DNA of 37,426 nt from assembly GCA_003280265.1 (NCBI GenBank), contig QCFJ01000010.1, positions 1 to 37,426 on the forward strand, given 5' to 3'. Origin of the DNA: Prochlorococcus sp. AG-363-G03 (GTDB lineage: Bacteria > Cyanobacteriota > Cyanobacteriia > PCC-6307 > Cyanobiaceae). The translations under genes and the position numbers were made by a program. Below are positions 34,784 through 37,426 of the stretch, one piece after another; positions within the stretch are counted from its first letter, which is position 1, and every line of letters starts with the position of its first letter. The notes under the pieces are model-generated. The model was not told the origin of the DNA. It ran no database searches and saw only the letters and a program-made list of their open reading frames with translations.

Positions 34784-35575
34784 TTGAGCGATTCTAAAAG
34801 TTCAATAATTGATAGTCACTGCCATATAGCTTTTTCTAATTTTAATGAAGATAGAGAAAAAGTTGCAGAGAGATGGAGATTACAGGGTGTTAAAGCTTTA
34901 TTACATGCTTGCGTAGAACCCTCTGAAATCCCTGCAATTAAATCAATAGCAGATCAATTTCAGGAGATTAGATATTCAGTAGGAGTACACCCATTGGATG
35001 TGCATCATTGGGGCCCTAAAACTTTAAGCATTTTAAAAAAAGCAGCTCTTGATGACAGTCGAGTGGTCGCTATTGGAGAATTAGGACTTGATCTTTTTAA
35101 AGCAGAGAACTTGAGTGAGCAGCTTTCAATTTTAATGCCGCAATTAAACTTGGCCTTTGAATTGAATTTGCCAGTAATTGTTCATTGCAGAGATGCCGCG
35201 AAAGAAATGTTAGAAGTTTTTTCTAAGCTTTCTGAGAATGGTCACTGTCCAAAAGGAGTTATGCATTGCTGGAGTGGCAATGCAAATGAGATGAGAGGGT
35301 TTCTTGATCTAGGCTTTTACATAAGCTTCAGTGGAAATGTCACTTTCAAAAATGCGATTGATATCCATGAATGCGCCAAAAAAGTTCCCGAAAGTAGATT
35401 TCTAGTAGAAACCGATAGTCCTTTCTTATCACCCGTTCCTCATAGAGGAAAAAGAAATGAACCTTCTTATGTAAAGCACGTTGTAGATAAAATTTCAGAA
35501 ATTAGAGGTGAAAGCTTCGCAGAAATTGCTGAAAAAACCACTCAAAATGCAAGGGAATTGTTTGCGTTGCCTTAA
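34784..35575 (+). CDS. tatD: TatD family metal-dependent DNase
   Basis: This 263-residue protein is a TIM-barrel hydrolase of the TatD family. It has His12/His14 (SHCHIAF), Glu99 in GELGLD, His134 (VHCRDA), His161 (MHCWSG) and Asp211 (ETDSPFL) as metal ligands. These proteins act as 3'-5' exonucleases or DNases in DNA quality control. The start is a TTG at 34784, after rpsT. The gap to rpoB (252 bp) holds a weak terminator and the rpoB promoter region. Confidence 0.93.
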   Translation: MSDSKSSIIDSHCHIAFSNFNEDREKVAERWRLQGVKALLHACVEPSEIPAIKSIADQFQEIRYSVGVHPLDVHHWGPKTLSILKKAALDDSRVVAIGELGLDLFKAENLSEQLSILMPQLNLAFELNLPVIVHCRDAAKEMLEVFSKLSENGHCPKGVMHCWSGNANEMRGFLDLGFYISFSGNVTFKNAIDIHECAKKVPESRFLVETDSPFLSPVPHRGKRNEPSYVKHVVDKISEIRGESFAEIAEKTTQNARELFALP

Positions 35576-35718
35576 ATATGATCATTCCCTCTAGTTAATT
35601 CTCAGATTTGAGTGTAGAGTTATTTATTGTCTTGCTTAGGCGTAGTATCTGCGCTTAAACCTTTAAGGGATCTTCCTTTTTGAGTCAGTTTGTTCGTTAA
35701 TTAACTAAATTCAATTTC

Positions 35719-35755
35719 AAATCTCAGTCTTATTGGGGATTGTTTTTTTTTTTTT
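35719..35755 (+). terminator. Probable terminator of tatD, upstream of rpoB
   Basis: A short stem (AATCTC with GGGATT, one G-U pair) about 140 bp past tatD is followed by 13 T residues (35743-35755). The stem is weak, but the long T run fits an intrinsic terminator. The sequence from about 35756 to 35827 then leads into rpoB. Confidence 0.45.
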
Positions 35756-35827
35756 AGTAAAGATCATTTTTCGAACTCTAGGACAAGACATCAACCCCGT
35801 CCTCTACATATAAACGCAGGTTCTCGA

Positions 35828-37426
35828 ATGAGCAGAAGCGCGATTCAGGTAGCCAAAGCAGCTACATATCTGCCTGATCTGGTTGAGGTGCAAAGATCAA
35901 GTTTTAAGTGGTTTTTGGATAAAGGATTAATAGAAGAATTAGACAATTTCTCTCCCATTACTGACTATACTGGTAAGCTTGAACTTCATTTTATAGGATC
36001 AGAATATAAGCTTAAGCGTCCTAGACATGATGTAGAAGAGGCAAAAAGAAGAGATGCAACGTTTGCTTCTCAAATGTATGTTACTTGTCGTCTAGTTAAT
36101 AAAGAAACAGGAGAAATTAAAGAACAAGAAGTTTTTATCGGTGAATTACCTTTAATGACTGAGCGTGGAACTTTTATAATTAATGGCGCTGAAAGAGTAA
36201 TAGTCAATCAAATCGTTCGAAGTCCAGGAGTTTATTTCAAAGATGAGCAAGATAAAAATGGTAGAAGAACTTACAATGCAAGCGTTATACCTAATCGCGG
36301 AGCATGGTTAAAGTTTGAAACTGATAAAAACGATTTGCTGCATGTACGTGTAGATAAAACACGAAAAATTAATGCTCATGTCTTAATGAGGGCAATGGGT
36401 TTATCAGATAATGATGTGATAGATAAATTACGACATCCTGAGTTTTATAAGAAGTCAATTGATGCGGCAAACGAAGAAGGCATAAGTTCAGAAGACCAAG
36501 CTTTATTAGAGCTTTATAAAAAGTTAAGGCCAGGTGAGCCTCCCTCTGTAAGTGGAGGTCAACAGCTACTCCAAACAAGATTTTTTGATCCAAAACGATA
36601 TGACTTAGGAAGAGTTGGTAGATATAAAATAAATAAGAAATTACGCTTAACTATTCCTGATAATGTAAGAACACTTACAAACGAAGATGTTCTCTCTACT
36701 TTAGATTATTTAATCAATTTAGAATTAGATGTTGGTGGAGCAACTCTTGATGATATTGATCATTTAGGTAATAGGAGAGTAAGGTCAGTCGGTGAACTTT
36801 TACAAAATCAAGTTCGAGTTGGATTGAATAGACTTGAAAGAATAATCAAGGAGAGAATGACAGTTGGGGAAACAGACTCACTTACTCCAGCGCAACTCGT
36901 AAATCCAAAACCTTTAGTTGCAGCCATAAAAGAATTTTTTGGTTCAAGTCAACTAAGTCAATTTATGGATCAAACCAATCCATTAGCTGAATTAACTCAT
37001 AAAAGACGTATATCTGCTTTAGGGCCTGGAGGTTTAACACGTGAAAGAGCTGGTTTTGCAGTGAGGGATATTCATCCCTCTCACTATGGAAGACTTTGTC
37101 CTATTGAAACTCCTGAAGGGCCCAATGCAGGTCTTATTAATTCTTTGGCAACGCACGCTCGCGTTAATGAATATGGATTTATTGAGACACCATTTTGGAA
37201 GGTGGAAAATGGACGATTAATTAAACAAGGAGATCCTATTTATTTGTCTGCAGATTTAGAAGATGAGTGTAGGGTCGCTCCTGGTGATGTAGCCACAGAC
37301 GAAGAAGGAAAAATATTGGCAGAACTTGTTCCCGTTAGATACAGACAAGATTTTGAAACAGTTTCTCCTGAACAAGTTGATTATGTACAACTATCGCCAG
37401 TTCAGGTGATTTCTGTGGCTGCATCG
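35828..37426 (+). CDS. rpoB: RNA polymerase beta subunit, N-terminal part (runs off right edge)
   Basis: The frame opens at the ATG at 35828 ([20 protein letters not shown]) and remains open to the window end, giving 533 codons. Diagnostic segments are [14 protein letters not shown], the [20 protein letters not shown] region, [14 protein letters not shown], the rifampicin-pocket stretch [20 protein letters not shown] with GPGGL, and [14 protein letters not shown]. It is the catalytic-core subunit of RNA polymerase. The split rpoC1/rpoC2 of cyanobacteria would be expected next, outside the window. Confidence 0.98.
   Translation, partial: MSRSAIQVAKAATYLPDLVEVQRSSFKWFLDKGLIEELDNFSPITDYTGKLELHFIGSEYKLKRPRHDVEEAKRRDATFASQMYVTCRLVNKETGEIKEQEVFIGELPLMTERGTFIINGAERVIVNQIVRSPGVYFKDEQDKNGRRTYNASVIPNRGAWLKFETDKNDLLHVRVDKTRKINAHVLMRAMGLSDNDVIDKLRHPEFYKKSIDAANEEGISSEDQALLELYKKLRPGEPPSVSGGQQLLQTRFFDPKRYDLGRVGRYKINKKLRLTIPDNVRTLTNEDVLSTLDYLINLELDVGGATLDDIDHLGNRRVRSVGELLQNQVRVGLNRLERIIKERMTVGETDSLTPAQLVNPKPLVAAIKEFFGSSQLSQFMDQTNPLAELTHKRRISALGPGGLTRERAGFAVRDIHPSHYGRLCPIETPEGPNAGLINSLATHARVNEYGFIETPFWKVENGRLIKQGDPIYLSADLEDECRVAPGDVATDEEGKILAELVPVRYRQDFETVSPEQVDYVQLSPVQVISVAAS

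Overview
The window looks like a chromosomal segment of a marine picocyanobacterium, most likely Prochlorococcus, possibly a low-light (NATL-like) type. The reasons are the AT-rich DNA, the densely packed genes, the urease plus ABC-type urea transporter cluster, many very small cyanobacterial proteins (DUF1830, DUF3721, DUF4278 and DUF3493 types), an NtcA box, a Fur-family Zur regulator, and the gene order rimP-nusA-ylxR-infB. Strain-level assignment is inference only.

Layout. 1-1200: the start of an outer-membrane porin-like gene running off the left edge, a 59-residue hypothetical gene and a DUF1830 gene. 1206-11605: urea uptake and hydrolysis. ureD-A-B-C runs leftward and ureE-F-G runs rightward from a shared 102-bp region holding a 30-bp palindrome. 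urtA-B-C-D-E follows behind a perfect NtcA site, with a hairpin between urtA and urtB. Together these genes import urea, release ammonium from it and mature the nickel enzyme. 11608-14938: a run of mostly small genes (zinc-ribbon-like, cupin-like, a membrane peptide, DUF4278, a 2OG-Fe(II) oxygenase) and a twin-hairpin element that may be a small RNA.

15082-21450: a zinc homeostasis cluster. znuA, an unknown gene, a COG0523 (CobW-type) GTPase and a WD40 protein run leftward; znuC and znuB run rightward; a Zur-type regulator sits between them on the minus strand. A Zur-like box lies between znuA and znuC inside a larger inverted duplication. ZnuA and the neighbouring GTPase carry what appears to be the same extra domain of about 110 residues. 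This is the most unusual signal in the window. 21609-24502: a ribbon-helix-helix-like protein, two DUF3721 proteins (one a His-tailed lipoprotein) and a His/Met-rich porin-like protein related to the one at the left edge. These may extend the metal theme to the cell envelope.

24580-37426: conserved housekeeping genes. They are tRNA-Thr(CGU), a DUF3493 membrane protein, infB, ylxR, nusA, rimP, a HtrA-type protease, rpiA, hisD, rpsT, tatD and the first 533 codons of rpoB, which runs off the right edge. No insertion sequence, integrase, phage gene or CRISPR array is visible.
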